Origin: Allobosea psychrotolerans
GTDB taxonomy: Bacteria > Pseudomonadota > Alphaproteobacteria > Rhizobiales > Beijerinckiaceae
Reading direction: 5' to 3'
Length of the DNA stretch: 64,000 nucleotides
Assembly: GCF_002917105.1 (NCBI RefSeq)
Contig: NZ_PQFZ01000004.1
Location: forward strand, 1-64,000
Shown: piece after piece, positions 1-9,110 of the stretch
How the letters are laid out: the number at the start of each line of letters is the position of its first letter
How positions within the stretch are numbered: position 1 is the first letter of the stretch
The notes under the pieces: model-generated
The model's input: only the letters and a program-made list of their open reading frames with translations
Database searches by the model: none
What the model was told of the DNA's origin: nothing
Position numbers and translations under genes: made by a program

Positions 1-292
1 GCTCAAGCTTGGCCACGATCTTGCGCGGACCCCAGCTCGGCCGCGCCCGTCGCAGGTCCAGGATCCTCTCCACCAACGGCGCAGGTGTCGCCAGCCCGTG
101 CGCAAGCGGCGCCGATGACCGGTTCGCAAGCCCCGCCGCGCCCTCAGCCTCATAGCGCGCCCGCCACTTGTACCCTGCTTTGCGACTGATCCCGTAAACC
201 TCGCAAAGCTCTGTCATCGACACGTCGCCCGCAAGCCAGTCGGCTATGAAACGCACCCGTTCGTCCATGGCACAGCTCTCTCGCCACGGCAT
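1..292 (-). mobile_element. IS481-family transposase, N-terminal part, cut by the window edge
   Basis: Reading leftward from an ATG at 292, the frame starts MPWRESCAMDERVRFIADWL and continues through a helix-turn-helix (TELCEVYGISRKAGYKW) into RPSWGPRKIVAKLE at the window edge. The PWRE(S/T)CAMDER opening and the SWGPRKI motif are typical of IS481-type transposases of proteobacteria. The frame is open over all 97 visible codons, so the element may be intact; the DDE catalytic core lies outside the window. The first 60-80 bases upstream of the start should hold the terminal inverted repeat of the element. Its product would catalyse transposition of the element. Confidence 0.85.
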
Positions 293-473
293 GGTCCAGC
301 CCTCCCAACTATCAAGGGAAAAACTGTCACCCTTCTATCCGGGCTCGTCTGTCACCAATCTATCCAGGCAGGACAGGAAGGCACCTTCCCCCGCCAGGGG
401 GGAAGGGAAGAATTCACGCCAAATCCCCGTCGACGTTTCCGCTGCGCTTCGCCCGAGAATAACGGCGAGTGGG
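293..473. other. Gap between IS transposase and ugpC: IS terminus and a GC-rich hairpin
   Basis: The stretch holds two TGTCACC words (316-322 and 351-357) that probably belong to the terminal region of the IS481-type element; I cannot place the exact end or a target duplication because the other end is outside the window. At 384-392/398-406 there is a perfect 9-bp stem with a 5-base loop, downstream of ugpC. It has no T-run, so it is only a possible transcript end for the ugp operon. Confidence 0.45.
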
Positions 474-1553
<1,080 letters not shown>

Positions 1554-1560
1554 CTAGTCC

Positions 1561-1645
1561 TCGGCAATGGGCAGTCGGCAATAGGCAGTCGGGGTGATAC
1601 GGAACTGCGTCAATCGACTGCCTACTGCCGATTGCCGACTGCCGA
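1561..1645. repeat. Period-7 inverted repeat, version A (GGCAATN/GGCAGTN units)
   Basis: The left arm 1561-1591 is four and a half degenerate heptamers of the form T-N-G-G-C-A-R. The right arm 1615-1645 is its inverted copy, with 27 of 31 positions pairing and mismatches mostly purine transitions; the loop is 23 bases. It lies between ugpE and ugpC in the same operon and could form a strong hairpin in the transcript. The design (tandem heptamers in both arms) is shared with the hairpins at 15449-15504 and 26206-26274, but the heptamer sequence is different. Confidence 0.8.
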
Positions 1646-1648
1646 AAC

Positions 1649-2527
1649 TCACTTCTCCGTCTCCACCAGGCCCTTCACGAAGAGCCTCTGCATCAGGATG
1701 ACGACGAGCACCGGCGGCAGCATCGCCAGCATGGCGGTGGCCATGGCGAGCTGCCATTCGGTGAGCGCGTCGGAGGTGACGATCATTTTCTTGATGCCGA
1801 TGACGATGGTTTGCATCGAGTCCTTCGTCGTCACCAGGAGCGGCCAGAGATACTGGTTCCAGCCGTAGATGAACTGGATCACGAACAAGGCCGCGATCGT
1901 CGTCATCGAGAGCGGGATCACCGTGTCCTTGAAGAAGCGGAACGGCCCGGCATTGTCGATCCGGGAGGCTTCGAGCAATTCGTCGGGGATCGTCATGAAG
2001 AACTGGCGGAACAGCAGCGTGCCGGTGGCCGAGGCGATCAGCGGTATGGCGAGGCCCTGATAGCTGTCGAGCATGTTGAGGTCGGAAACCACTTTGAAGG
2101 TCGGGAAGATGCGCACCTCGACCGGCAGCATCAGCGTGACGAAGATGATCCAGAACGCCGCCATCCGGAACGGGAAGCGGTAATAGACGATGGCATAGGC
2201 CGAGAGCACCGAGATGAAGATCTTCCCCAGCGCGATCGCCATTGCCATGATGAAGGAGTTCAGCATCATTCCGGCCACCGGCTCGCGCGTCGTGCCCGAG
2301 GTGCCGACGAACAGGATGCGGTGGTAGTTCTCCAGGAAATGCGGCCCGGGCCAGAGCGGCAGCTTGCCGTTGATGATGGTCGAGGCGTCCCAGGTCGAGG
2401 CGACGAAGGTCAGCCAGACCGGGAAGGCGACGATCAGGACCCCGATCGTCAGGATGATATAGGCGATAGCATCGCCCAGGCGGCGGTCTTCGACCATCAG
2501 GCCCATACCTCTGTCTTGCGAAGCCAT
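1649..2527 (-). CDS. ugpE: sn-glycerol-3-phosphate ABC transporter permease UgpE
   Basis: A 292-residue inner-membrane permease with about six hydrophobic segments and the cytoplasmic EAA loop (IPDELLEASRIDNAG) that docks on the ATPase. Family members are about 280 residues, so the true start may be a downstream ATG at 2506 or 2497; the ATG at 2527 has no visible Shine-Dalgarno, while a GAGG lies 10 bases before the ATG at 2497. It pairs with UgpA to form the channel. It follows a small secreted protein gene by 66 bases in the same leftward operon. Confidence 0.92.
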   Translation of the reverse strand: MASQDRGMGLMVEDRRLGDAIAYIILTIGVLIVAFPVWLTFVASTWDASTIINGKLPLWPGPHFLENYHRILFVGTSGTTREPVAGMMLNSFIMAMAIALGKIFISVLSAYAIVYYRFPFRMAAFWIIFVTLMLPVEVRIFPTFKVVSDLNMLDSYQGLAIPLIASATGTLLFRQFFMTIPDELLEASRIDNAGPFRFFKDTVIPLSMTTIAALFVIQFIYGWNQYLWPLLVTTKDSMQTIVIGIKKMIVTSDALTEWQLAMATAMLAMLPPVLVVILMQRLFVKGLVETEK

Positions 2528-2593
2528 TGCGCCAAGGCTTCGACGCAGGCGTTCACGATGGCTTCGCCTTTTTCGATGGAGCCGATCACGTGC

Positions 2594-3151
2594 TCAGCTC
2601 CGCGGTTTCGTCATGGTGGCAAAGAACCGTTCGAGCAGCGGCGGAGCGGCCTCCTCCGTCGCGTCGATCTCCTTGCCCTCGTCCAGGACCGAGAAATGGT
2701 CGTAGACATAATGCCATTTCGGCGCCTGCCCGGCCTGTCCCGGCGCGGGCGGCGTGAGCTCATAGGCCTTCGTCGACAGCCGCCATCGTTTCGAACCGTC
2801 TCCGACGGGGTGGAACTGCAGGAAGAGCCGCAGCGCCTGCGGCCAGACGAAGGTCGGCGCTGCGCTGTTTGGCCCCTGCGAAAGCCCGGCCTCCGCCGCG
2901 CTGACGGCGATGAGCTTGATCGAGGCTGCTGCGGCTTGCCGTTCGGCTTCCCGGGAGGCGACGCCGCATGCTGTCGCGCCCCATGCCTCGCGCGAGGGCA
3001 TGCAGAACAGGACGATGCCGGGCCAGGCGTCGATCATGCGGATTGGAGCCGCAGGCGCGGTTTGAAGGGCCTGCGCATGAGCCGCCGCGATCAGGGTTGC
3101 CGATGCCGACATAAGCCCGACGGACACAAGCCATGCGAGGCGCCGGCGCAT
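2594..3151 (-). CDS. Exported protein of unknown function inside the ugp operon
   Basis: A 185-residue protein. The N-terminus ([20 protein letters not shown]...AHA) is a Sec signal peptide, so the mature part should be periplasmic. I see no known domain; two cysteines near mature residues 20-35 (LFCMPSR and TACGVAS) might form a disulfide. The ATG at 3151 overlaps the ugpA stop codon as ATGA, so translation is probably coupled to ugpA. An in-frame TTG one codon earlier is less likely. Position between ugpA and ugpE suggests a role linked to phosphate-ester uptake or phosphate starvation, but that is inference only. Confidence 0.8.
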   Translation of the reverse strand: MRRRLAWLVSVGLMSASATLIAAAHAQALQTAPAAPIRMIDAWPGIVLFCMPSREAWGATACGVASREAERQAAAASIKLIAVSAAEAGLSQGPNSAAPTFVWPQALRLFLQFHPVGDGSKRWRLSTKAYELTPPAPGQAGQAPKWHYVYDHFSVLDEGKEIDATEEAAPPLLERFFATMTKPRS

Positions 3152-4032
3152 CAATAGCTCACCTTGCGCTCGATGAAGCGGAACTGGATCGCAGTCATGC
3201 CGATCACCATGATCAGCAGGACGACCGATTGCGCCGCCGAGCCGCCCAGATTCGAGCCGCCCTTGCCGTCCGAATAGACCTTGTAGACCAGCGTCTCGGT
3301 CGCCCCCGAAGGGCCGCCGCCGGAGATCGTGTCGATGATGCCGAAGGTGTCGAAGAAGACGTAGACGATGTTGACGGTGAGCAGGAAGAAGGTCGTCGGC
3401 GAGAGCAGCGGGAAGATGATCGTCCAGAAGCGGCGCATCGGCTTGGCCCCGTCGATCACAGCCGCCTCGATCACGCTTTTGGGGATCGATTGCAGGCCGG
3501 CGAGGAAGAACAGGAAATTGTAGCTGATCTGCTTCCAGGTCGCGGCCAGGATCACCAGCGTCATCGCGTCATTGCCGTTGAGGCGCGGGTTCCAGGCTAT
3601 GCCGAGGCTGTTGAGGCCGCGCGCCAGCATGCCCAGCGAGGGGTCGAACATGAAGATCCAGAGCACGCCGGCCACCGCCGGTGCGACCGCGTAGGGCCAG
3701 ATCAATAATGTCTTGTAGATCTCGGCGCCCCTGATCTGCCGGTCGGCCATCACGGCGAAGAGCAGCGCGATCGACAGCGAGAGCACGCAGACGAAGGAGG
3801 AGAAGATCGCGGTGTTGATCAGCGCCTTGTAGTAGCCGGGATCGGCGAAGAGATCGCGATAGTTCTCGAACCAGACGAACTCGGTCGAGGTGCCAAAGGC
3901 GTCCTGCAGCAGGAAGCTCTGCCAGACCGCCTGGCTCGCCGGCCAGTAGAAGAACAGCACGGTGATCACCAGCTGCGGCGCGAGCAGCAGTACCGGGATC
4001 GTCAAGCCGCTGAAATAGGCGTTCTTCTGCAT
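3151..4032 (-). CDS. ugpA: sn-glycerol-3-phosphate ABC transporter permease UgpA
   Basis: A 293-residue inner-membrane permease, partner of UgpE. It opens [10 protein letters not shown] like family members; an in-frame ATG at 4095 would add 21 residues of non-family, repeat-derived sequence and was rejected. Six hydrophobic segments are visible, with the EAA loop [16 protein letters not shown] before the last two. It lies 169 bases downstream of ugpB, with a dispersed hairpin repeat between them, and overlaps the next gene by ATGA. Confidence 0.93.
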   Translation of the reverse strand: MQKNAYFSGLTIPVLLLAPQLVITVLFFYWPASQAVWQSFLLQDAFGTSTEFVWFENYRDLFADPGYYKALINTAIFSSFVCVLSLSIALLFAVMADRQIRGAEIYKTLLIWPYAVAPAVAGVLWIFMFDPSLGMLARGLNSLGIAWNPRLNGNDAMTLVILAATWKQISYNFLFFLAGLQSIPKSVIEAAVIDGAKPMRRFWTIIFPLLSPTTFFLLTVNIVYVFFDTFGIIDTISGGGPSGATETLVYKVYSDGKGGSNLGGSAAQSVVLLIMVIGMTAIQFRFIERKVSY

Positions 4033-4059
4033 TCTGGCTCTCAGATGCGTTCGTCGCCC

Positions 4060-4160
4060 GGGACGTAGCGAGCGGAGGGCGTCATCCTCGGACACGCTCC
4101 GAGAATCTCAAGACCAGTTGGCTGGTTTCAGAGATGGTCGGGACAAGCCCGACCATGACG
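4060..4160. repeat. Dispersed hairpin repeat (GCGTCAT...ATGACGC type), copy 1
   Basis: The gap between ugpB and ugpA carries an element bounded by GCGTCAT and ATGACGC. It contains CCGAGAATCTC and ends in a perfect hairpin with arms ATGGTCGGG and CCCGACCAT around ACAAG. A second copy with the same parts in the same order lies at 30026-30155. Such elements are common in Hyphomicrobiales intergenic DNA. Here it sits inside an operon, where the hairpin could stabilise or attenuate the ugpB-ugpA transcript. Confidence 0.75.
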
Positions 4161-4201
4161 CTCGCTACGCCTGGGACGATGCTGTGATGGTCGTCAATCG
4201 C

Positions 4202-5524
4202 TCAACGCGCCGCCGTGCGCTCGAACTGGCGCAGCATCTGGTTGCCGCGCTCGACGGCTGCGTCCAGTGCCGCCTTCGGCGTCTTCTGCCCGTTCAGCGC
4301 CGCTTCGATCTCCTCCGACCAGATGTCGCGGATCTGGACCAGGCTGCCGAAGCGAAGCCCGCGCGAATTCTCGGTCGGCTCCTTGTTGGTCAGCTCGAGG
4401 ATCGGCGTCTCGAGATAGGGCTTGTCCTTGTAGAAGCCCGACGCCTTGACCTTCGCATAGGCCGCCTTGGTGATCGGCAGGTAGCCGGACTCGGTGTGCA
4501 GCTTCACCTGGCGGTCGACATCCGACAGGAAGGTGAAGAACTTGGCGACGCCCTTGTACTCGTCGGCCTTCTTGCCGCCCATCACCCACAGCGAAGCACC
4601 GCCGATGATCGAGTTCTGCGGCGCGCCGGTGGCTTCGGGGTAATACGGCATCGGCGCATTGCCCCAGTCGAACTTGGCGTTCGCCTTGACGTTGCCGAAG
4701 AAGCCCGAGGAGGTCAGCATGATCGGGCATTCGCCGGAGGTGAAGCGGCCTTCGCCATTATTGGTGCGGCCGGAATAATCGTAGGTCTTGTCCTTCTGCA
4801 GCTCGACCAGATTGGTCAGGTGCTTGACGAAGAGCGGGCTGTTGAAGTTCAGCACGGCGTCGAAGCCGTCGAGCCCATTGGCCTTGGTGGCGATCGGGAT
4901 GTTGTGCCAGGCGCCGAACTGCTCGATGTTGGCCCAGGTCGCCCAGGCATTGGTGAAGCCGCATTTATCGAAGCCGGCCGCCTTCAGTTTCTTGCCGGCC
5001 TCGAAGACCTCGGGCCAGGTCTTGGGCGGCGCGTCGGGGTTCAGGCCCGCCTTCTTGAAGGCGTCCTTATTGTACCACATCACCATCGAGGAGGAGTTGA
5101 ACGGCATCGAGAGCATGTCGCCCTTGGCCGTCGAATAATAGCCGGTGATCGCGGGCAGATAGGCTTTCGGATCGAATGTTTCGCCGGCTTCCTTCATCAA
5201 TTCGAAGACGGGCTTGATCGCGCCCTTGGCCGACATCATCGTGCCGGTGCCCACTTCGAAGACCTGCAGGATATGCGGCGCGGTGCCGGCGCGGAAGGCG
5301 GCGATGCCGGCATTCAGCGTGTCGGGATAGGAGCCCTTATAGGCGGGGACGACCTTGTAGTCCTTCTGCGAGGCGTTGAAATCCTCGGCGAGCTTCACCA
5401 CCACGTCGTTATTGGCGCCGGTCAGCGCATGCCACCACTGGATCTCGGTCTGCGCCAGGGCAGGAGCTGCGCCCGCAAGCACGAATGCAGCCGCCGAGAT
5501 CAGGATCGTCGATTTCACTGTCAT
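4202..5524 (-). CDS. ugpB: sn-glycerol-3-phosphate ABC transporter substrate-binding protein UgpB
   Basis: A 440-residue periplasmic binding protein that captures glycerol-3-phosphate or glycerophosphodiesters for UgpAEC. A signal peptide covers residues 1-24 (cleavage after APALA), followed by TEIQWWHAL. The body contains the family features PFNSSSMVMWYNKDAFKKAGL and LPITKAAY. Length matches E. coli UgpB (438). It is the first gene of the leftward operon, and a Pho box lies 69-107 bases upstream of its start, consistent with control by phosphate starvation. Confidence 0.94.
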   Translation of the reverse strand: MTVKSTILISAAAFVLAGAAPALAQTEIQWWHALTGANNDVVVKLAEDFNASQKDYKVVPAYKGSYPDTLNAGIAAFRAGTAPHILQVFEVGTGTMMSAKGAIKPVFELMKEAGETFDPKAYLPAITGYYSTAKGDMLSMPFNSSSMVMWYNKDAFKKAGLNPDAPPKTWPEVFEAGKKLKAAGFDKCGFTNAWATWANIEQFGAWHNIPIATKANGLDGFDAVLNFNSPLFVKHLTNLVELQKDKTYDYSGRTNNGEGRFTSGECPIMLTSSGFFGNVKANAKFDWGNAPMPYYPEATGAPQNSIIGGASLWVMGGKKADEYKGVAKFFTFLSDVDRQVKLHTESGYLPITKAAYAKVKASGFYKDKPYLETPILELTNKEPTENSRGLRFGSLVQIRDIWSEEIEAALNGQKTPKAALDAAVERGNQMLRQFERTAAR

Positions 5525-5592
5525 TGATGTCGTCTCCCTTATCCACCCTTGCGCACGGCATGGCGGCTCTTGTCGTTGGTGCGCAAGCTAGC

Positions 5593-5631
5593 ATGAAGCG
5601 CAGGTGACGTTTCAACGACAAAAGGATGACA
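5593..5631 (-). promoter_or_regulatory. Pho box (PhoB-binding repeats) upstream of ugpB
   Basis: On the minus strand, four six-base half-sites begin exactly 11 bases apart: TGTCAT (5631-5626), TGTCGT (5620-5615), CGTCAC (5609-5604) and CTTCAT (5598-5593). PhoB sites are direct repeats of CTGTCAT-like words every 11 bases, and the first two match best. The site lies just upstream of the predicted ugpB promoter. This supports PhoB activation of the operon in low phosphate. Confidence 0.75.
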
Positions 5632-5793
5632 CTCGCCAAGGGGCAGCCCGGCGGTTTCCCCAGCCTTGACCGCTCGAAATCCTGGTGGTGGTCATCCTCG
5701 GGATGAGGGCCCATGCGCCGGGCGGGGCTTGCGCAAATGGCTGGAAGCGGCTGTTCTCCGCACCCCACTCCGCCGTGCCGATGGAACATCACG

Positions 5794-6969
5794 ATGACAC
5801 TCGCCCTGACGCCCGAAAACACTTTGCCGGCGGACGCCGCAACCGCTGTGCTTGCCGGCCGTGCCTGGTTACCGGATGTCGCTGGCCCGGCTGTCGTGGT
5901 CCTGCGGGAGGGAGAGCTCGTCGATGTCACCCGCGCCTTCCCGACCATGCGCGATCTCTGCGAGGCGCCGGACCCGGCCGCCGCGTTGAAGGCCGCGAAG
6001 GGGCAGTCGATCGGCTCGCTTGCCGCGATTCTGGCGAACACGCCGATCGACGGGCGCGATCCGTCGAAGCCCTGGCTGCTCTCGCCCCTCGACCTTCAGG
6101 CCGTGAAGGCGGCCGGTGTCACCTTCGCGGTCTCGATGCTGGAGCGCGTGATCGAGGAGAAGGCGCGCGGCAACCCGGCTGCCGCGGTGACCATCCGCGA
6201 GGAGATCGGCAAGCTCATCGGCGACGATCTCTCCAAGCTCAAGCCCGGCTCGCCCGAAGCGATGCATCTCAAGGAGGTGCTGATCAAGCAGGGCGCCTGG
6301 AGCCAGTATCTCGAGGTCGGCATCGGGCCTGACGCCGAGATCTTCACCAAGGCGCCGCCGATGTCCTCGGTCGGCACCGGCTTCGACGCCGGCCTCCACC
6401 CCGCCTCGACCTGGAACAACCCCGAGCCGGAGATCGTGCTGATCGTCGCCTCGACCGGCGCGATCGTCGGCGCGACACTCGGCAACGACGTCAATCTGCG
6501 CGATGTCGAGGGCCGCTCGGCGCTGCTGCTCGGCAAGGCCAAGGACAACAACGCGGCAGCGGCGGTGGGCCCTTTCATCCGCCTCTTCGACGCCGGTTTC
6601 TCGCTCGATCATGTCCGCAAGACCACCGTCTCGCTGACGGTCAAGGGCGAGGACGGCTTCACGCTGGAGGGCTCGTCCTCGATCGCGAAAATCAGCCGCG
6701 ATCCCGCCGATCTCGCCAAGCAGATGCTCGGTGCGCACCACCAGTACCCGGATGGCGCTGCGCTCTATCTCGGAACCATGTTCGCGCCGATCAAGGATCG
6801 CGACACGGTCGGCGGTGGCTTTACCCATAAATACGGCGACATCGTCACGATCGCCGCGCCCGAGCTTGGCGCGCTGGTCAACCGTATGCGCCGTACCGAT
6901 GAGTGCGAACCCTGGATCTTCGGTGCCTCGCATCTGATGCGCAGCCTGGCCAAGCGCGGGCTGCTGTGA
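5794..6969 (+). CDS. Fumarylacetoacetate hydrolase (FAH) family protein
   Basis: A 391-residue cytoplasmic enzyme. The C-terminal half holds the FAH fold with the metal-binding acidic cluster (NPEPEIVLIV, then NDVNLRDVEGR). The N-terminal extension (TRAFPTMRDLCE) and length near 390 resemble the subgroup that includes 2-keto-3-deoxy-pentonate dehydratases of sugar-acid pathways rather than true fumarylacetoacetase. It overlaps a PfkB-type sugar kinase by GTGA, which also suggests sugar-acid breakdown. The start at 5794 was chosen because upstream codons are not conserved-looking; GGA lies 9 bases before it. The exact substrate is not decided by sequence. Confidence 0.85.
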   Translation: MTLALTPENTLPADAATAVLAGRAWLPDVAGPAVVVLREGELVDVTRAFPTMRDLCEAPDPAAALKAAKGQSIGSLAAILANTPIDGRDPSKPWLLSPLDLQAVKAAGVTFAVSMLERVIEEKARGNPAAAVTIREEIGKLIGDDLSKLKPGSPEAMHLKEVLIKQGAWSQYLEVGIGPDAEIFTKAPPMSSVGTGFDAGLHPASTWNNPEPEIVLIVASTGAIVGATLGNDVNLRDVEGRSALLLGKAKDNNAAAAVGPFIRLFDAGFSLDHVRKTTVSLTVKGEDGFTLEGSSSIAKISRDPADLAKQMLGAHHQYPDGAALYLGTMFAPIKDRDTVGGGFTHKYGDIVTIAAPELGALVNRMRRTDECEPWIFGASHLMRSLAKRGLL

Positions 6970-7901
6970 CGCAAGGGGTGATCCTCGTCACCGGCGAGGT
7001 GATCGGCGACTTCATCCCGCGTGACGGCGAGGGCCGGCACTACGAGGCGGTACTCGGCGGCTCCGGCTTCAACGCCGCGCTGGCGCTCGCCCGCTTCGGC
7101 GCGCGCGTCGCCTATGCGGGCGCGCTCTCGACCGATGCACTTGGCCGACGCTTTCGCACGGCCCTTGCCAGCGAGGGCATCGATGCCAGCCTGGTTCATG
7201 ACAGCGCTCGTCCCAGCGCCATCGCGATCGTCGCGCCGCTCGGGCCCGGAGGCGTTCCTGAATTTGGGCTTTATCTCGACGGTACGGCTCATGCCGAGCC
7301 GGAGGGGACGCCGCGCTCCTGTCCTCCCGGCACCATCCACCTCCATGCCACCTCCTTCGGTGCGACCGTCGGCCCGTCTGGCGAGGCGACGCTGGCGCTG
7401 ATCGAGAGTGCGAAGGCGCAGGGCGCGAGCATCAGCTACGACGTCAATGTTCGCGCCTCTGTGCTGCCCGAGAGGGCGCCCGCGACGGCGTTGATCGAGC
7501 AGCGCATCGCGCTGGCAGACATCGTCAAGGTCAGTCTGGACGACCTCGCCTGGCTGCATCCGGACTGGTCGGCCGACGAAGTCGTGGCGCATTGGCGTGG
7601 ACTTGGCGCGGCATGCGTGCTGGTGACGCGCGGCGGGCAGGGCGCGTCCTGCCACAGTGCCGATGGCCTGATCGAGAGCGCTGCGCCGCCCGTGGCCGTG
7701 GCCGATACGGTCGGAGCCGGTGACAGCTTCATCGGCGGCGCCCTGGCCGTATTGGCAAGGCGCGGTCTGCTCGGGCCAAACCTTGCATTGGCGACACGTG
7801 GCGATTGGCAAGCCGCTCTGGCTTTCGCCTGCGATGTCGCGGCCGACAGCTGCACGAGACCCGGTTGCGATCCGCCTCGCCGGAGTGCCGTCGAGGCATG
7901 A
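6966..7901 (+). CDS. PfkB-family carbohydrate kinase
   Basis: A 311-residue ribokinase-like enzyme that phosphorylates a sugar or sugar acid with ATP. The N-terminal signature region GGSGFNAALALARFGARVAYAG and the C-terminal signature DTVGAGDSFIGG, with the catalytic Asp and anion hole, are intact. The GTG start at 6966 overlaps the TGA of the upstream FAH gene, so the two are translationally coupled and probably act in one pathway. Ketodeoxygluconate kinase or fructokinase-type activity is possible. A large dispersed inverted repeat follows the stop codon. Confidence 0.88.
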   Translation: MTQGVILVTGEVIGDFIPRDGEGRHYEAVLGGSGFNAALALARFGARVAYAGALSTDALGRRFRTALASEGIDASLVHDSARPSAIAIVAPLGPGGVPEFGLYLDGTAHAEPEGTPRSCPPGTIHLHATSFGATVGPSGEATLALIESAKAQGASISYDVNVRASVLPERAPATALIEQRIALADIVKVSLDDLAWLHPDWSADEVVAHWRGLGAACVLVTRGGQGASCHSADGLIESAAPPVAVADTVGAGDSFIGGALAVLARRGLLGPNLALATRGDWQAALAFACDVAADSCTRPGCDPPRRSAVEA

Positions 7902-7911
7902 TTGAATGTGC

Positions 7912-7991
7912 CGTCATTGCGAGCGCAGCGAAGCAATCCAGGAGGGCTCGCGCTACGTCCCCAGGGTTGCTTCGCTACGCTCGCAATGACG
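7912..7991. repeat. Dispersed palindromic repeat with 25-bp arms (GTCATTGCGAGC type)
   Basis: Arms 7912-7936 and 7967-7991 are inverted copies with one mismatch over 25 bases, separated by 30 bases. The GTCATTGCGAGCG...GCGAAGCAA sequence is a repeat I recognise as widespread in alphaproteobacterial intergenic regions. It separates the kinase gene from the hydroxyproline dehydratase gene, so the latter may be transcribed separately or read through a processed hairpin. Confidence 0.85.
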
Positions 7992-8004
7992 TTGGAGAAA
8001 CGCG

Positions 8005-9015
8005 ATGCGCCTGAGCTATCTCGACTACCACACCTGCGGTGAGCCGGTTCGCATCGTCATTGGCGGCTATCCCGAGCTGACGGGCACCACCATTCTCGAC
8101 AAGCGCAGGCAAGCCCGCGAGCACCATGACCATCTGCGGCGCGCCATGATGCTGGAGCCGCGCGGCCATGCCGGCATGTATGGCGTCATCCCGGTCAAGG
8201 CGTCGCATCCCGATGCCGCCTTCGGCGTGCTGTTCACACATAATGAGGGCTATTCGACCATGTGCGGCCACGCGACCATCGCGCTCGGCCGCTATGCGAT
8301 CGAGCACGGGCTGGTGCCGGCGGTCGAGCCGCTGACGCGCTTCGCCATCGAGGCGCCTTGCGGGCTGGTCAGGCTTGCCTGCGAGGTCAAGAGCGGGAAG
8401 GTCGGCACCGTGACCTTCGAGAGCGTGCCGGCCTTCGTCCAGGTTCGGGATCGGGTTGTCGATGTGCCGGGCCTGGGGCCGATCACCACCGACATTGCCT
8501 ATGGCGGCGCCTTCTACTGCATCCTGCCGGCGTCCCGCTTCGGGCTCGACCTGTTCGAGACGCCGGTCGCGCGGATCGTCGAGGCGGCCGGCGCGCTCAC
8601 CGACGCCGTCCGTGCCGGGCCGGCGATCACGCACCCGACCGAGCCCGATCTCGGCTTTCTCTACGGCACGATCGTCACCGACGAGGCCGGGCCGGACGCG
8701 ACGAGCTTCAATCTCTGCGTCTTCGCCGAGCGCCAGATCGACCGCTCGCCGACGGGTTCGGGCGTCACCGCCAGGATGGCGCTGGATCATGCCAAGGGCC
8801 TGATTGGCTCTGGCCGGACCCGGCTGTTCCGCAGCATCACCGGCGGCACCTTCTCAGGGAGCGTCCTCGGCCAGGCCGATTATCCGGTGCCAGGCGCCGT
8901 GACGGTCGCGGTCGGCGGCACCGGCCATTTCGCCGGCGAGGGGGCCTTCACCATCGAGGCCGACGATCCGCTCGGCTGGGGCTTCGAACTCCCGGCGCGT
9001 TTCGCGGAGATTTGA
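8005..9015 (+). CDS. trans-3-hydroxy-L-proline dehydratase (proline racemase family)
   Basis: A 336-residue member of the proline racemase superfamily. The first catalytic position is Cys87 (MCGHATIALG), but the second catalytic Cys is replaced by Thr250 (DRSPTGSG). Cys/Thr pairs are characteristic of trans-3-hydroxy-L-proline dehydratase, which makes delta1-pyrroline-2-carboxylate, whereas racemases and 4-hydroxyproline epimerases have Cys/Cys. The start at 8005 has GGAGAAA about 7 bases upstream. No pyrroline-2-carboxylate reductase is adjacent. The FAH enzyme and kinase upstream are on the same strand but separated by a large repeat. Confidence 0.88.
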   Translation: MRLSYLDYHTCGEPVRIVIGGYPELTGTTILDKRRQAREHHDHLRRAMMLEPRGHAGMYGVIPVKASHPDAAFGVLFTHNEGYSTMCGHATIALGRYAIEHGLVPAVEPLTRFAIEAPCGLVRLACEVKSGKVGTVTFESVPAFVQVRDRVVDVPGLGPITTDIAYGGAFYCILPASRFGLDLFETPVARIVEAAGALTDAVRAGPAITHPTEPDLGFLYGTIVTDEAGPDATSFNLCVFAERQIDRSPTGSGVTARMALDHAKGLIGSGRTRLFRSITGGTFSGSVLGQADYPVPGAVTVAVGGTGHFAGEGAFTIEADDPLGWGFELPARFAEI

Positions 9016-9048
9016 AGCGTTTGCGAACGAAGCGATGCCGGGGCGCAT

Positions 9049-9083
9049 GGCAGGGCGCAAGCCTGTGGCGCTCGCGCCCTGCC
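9049..9083. terminator. Hairpin between convergent genes
   Basis: A perfect 10-bp stem (GGCAGGGCGC at 9049-9058 with its complement at 9074-9083) lies between the convergent hydroxyproline dehydratase and Ada-like genes, with outer ATGCC/GGCAT pairing. There is no T-run, so it may act as a bidirectional transcript barrier or be a REP-like element. Confidence 0.5.
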
Positions 9084-9110
9084 GGGGCATGGATATGAAG
9101 CCGTAGCGGT

